Shown one piece after another: positions 5,599-6,201 of a DNA stretch of 6,201 nt; position 1 is the first letter of the stretch, and each line of letters opens with the position of its first letter. The translations under genes were made by a program, and so were the position numbers. This DNA comes from Eggerthellales bacterium UBA948 (GTDB taxonomy: Bacteria > Actinomycetota > Coriobacteriia > Coriobacteriales > UBA8131). The notes under the pieces were generated by a model, which did no database searches, was not told where the DNA came from, and worked only from the letters and a program-made list of their open reading frames with translations. The DNA is taken from positions 5,325 through 11,525 of the forward strand of contig DBCW01000027.1 in the NCBI GenBank assembly GCA_002293265.1, read 5' to 3'.

Positions 5599-6074
5599 GA
5601 AAGCTAACACTTTATCATGGGTCAAATGTTTTATTTAATGAGATGGATTTAAGTTACTCACGCAATAATCGCGATTTCGGACGAGGATTTTATACCACAA
5701 CTATACGGGAGCAAGCCGAGATCTGGGCTAAAGCACTTTCTCTAAGATATGGCGGAGTTGCGTATATCTACACTTTTGAGTTCTCATGGGTGGAAGACTT
5801 AAGCAGTAAGGTTTTTGATGATCTTAACGGCGAGTGGCTTGAAATGGTAAAAAGCAATCGAACGCAAGGGGGCATTCAGCACTCTTTTGATATTGTTAAA
5901 GGTCCTGTTGCTAATGACGACACAATGCCTACAATCGCTCTTTATGTTGATGGTTTGCTGAATGAAGAGGCTGCACTCGCTCAGTTAGCTTATTCTGAGG
6001 CAAACGACCAGATTTCTTTTCACACAAACAAGGCTTTGGGCTATCTATTGATGCTTTCAAGGAAACCGTTATGA
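5595..6074 (+). CDS. DUF3990 protein, ADP-ribosyltransferase-like fold, candidate toxin or effector
   Basis: This 159-residue protein matches the DUF3990 family, which is grouped with the ADP-ribosyltransferase superfamily. Visible motifs in order are LYHGS (6-10), with the His of an H-Y-E type active site; DFGRGFYTTT (27-36), with the Tyr motif; REQAEIWA (38-45); WLEMVKSNR (81-89); FDIVKGPVANDDT (98-110); TIALYVDGLLNEEAAL (113-128); and DQISFHTNKAL (138-148). The last occupies the position of the third, Glu-type motif, with Asp/Gln instead. All expected family blocks are present, so the gene looks intact. It starts with GTG, overlapping the DUF3791 stop by 4 bp, and a TAGGGT lies just upstream as ribosome site. 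Its own TGA overlaps the next ATG by 4 bp. NAD-dependent modification of a host-cell or foreign target is inferred from the fold. The target is unknown, and activity has not been shown from sequence. Confidence 0.85.
   Translation: MRKLTLYHGSNVLFNEMDLSYSRNNRDFGRGFYTTTIREQAEIWAKALSLRYGGVAYIYTFEFSWVEDLSSKVFDDLNGEWLEMVKSNRTQGGIQHSFDIVKGPVANDDTMPTIALYVDGLLNEEAALAQLAYSEANDQISFHTNKALGYLLMLSRKPL
6059..6063 (+). promoter_or_regulatory. Ribosome binding site of the third operon gene
   Basis: AAGGA lies 7 nt before the ATG at 6071, inside the end of the DUF3990 gene. It supports the reality of the small ORF that runs off the right edge. Confidence 0.6.
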
Positions 6075-6201
6075 GTACGAGATATATATACAAGGGCAAG
6101 GATCTCAGCACACTCGTGCTTTCAAAAGTCGAGCATGTTGCAAGCATGATTGCTCAGCAGGATGACATCACATTTAAATCAGCGTTTTTTTTGTTGATCC
6201 A
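6071..6201 (+). CDS. Third small gene of the DUF3791-DUF3990 operon, 3' end outside window
   Basis: An open frame runs from the ATG at 6071 to the window end, giving 43 complete codons with no stop. The start overlaps the DUF3990 stop as ATGA and has AAGGA 7 nt upstream, so it is very probably translated. The visible protein begins MSTRYIYKGKDL, continues with a helix-like LSKVEHVASMIAQQDD and then ITFKSAFFLLI. The pattern of an N-terminal helix followed by I-T/S-F-K-x-A-F resembles small DUF3791-like proteins found beside DUF3990 genes, but too little is present to assign a family. A run of eight T (6185-6192) encodes F-F-L. A basic, Tyr-rich N-terminus precedes the first helix. Its role is unknown. 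Position suggests a second partner or antitoxin-like component. Confidence 0.7.
   Translation, partial: MSTRYIYKGKDLSTLVLSKVEHVASMIAQQDDITFKSAFFLLI

Noticed and set aside
5929..6147. Minus-strand open frame opposite the DUF3990 and third small gene
   Set aside because: It is antisense to a well-supported operon and its protein has no recognisable features.

Overview
The window holds eight protein-coding genes, two of them cut by the window edges. I see no RNA gene, CRISPR array or insertion sequence. Base composition is moderate. Shine-Dalgarno sites are ordinary, GTG and TTG starts occur, and the gene families are typical of Gram-positive anaerobes. This suggests a host-associated member of the Clostridia or Coriobacteriia. 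That placement is inference from gene content, and I cannot name a genus.

Left part (1-1938): the 3' end of a sensor histidine kinase gene overlaps an OmpR-type response regulator gene by 20 bp. Together they form a two-component system whose sensor domain lies outside the window. A GNAT N-acetyltransferase gene on the minus strand meets the regulator tail to tail with a 4-bp overlap.

Middle (1939-5194): an intergenic region of under 90 bp carries what look like back-to-back promoters with overlapping -35 boxes. One serves the GNAT gene. The other serves a DUF3810-type membrane metallopeptidase-like gene, whose predicted transcription start falls on its ATG. A divergent member of the aminoglycoside-phosphotransferase/kinase fold follows, with N-T-E where H-G-D is usual. 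It converges on, and overlaps by 27 bp, a minus-strand tyrosine phosphatase gene of the HCxxGKDR type that starts with TTG.

Right part (5195-6201): three small genes (DUF3791, a DUF3990 ADP-ribosyltransferase-fold protein, and a third small ORF cut by the window end) are joined by two successive 4-bp stop/start overlaps. This has the architecture of a toxin-antitoxin-like or ADP-ribosylation module and is the most interesting part of the window. A promoter with a palindrome over its -10 box precedes it.

A degenerate AACAGGG-rich repeat of about 40 bp occurs in both larger intergenic gaps (3128-3169 and 5272-5314).
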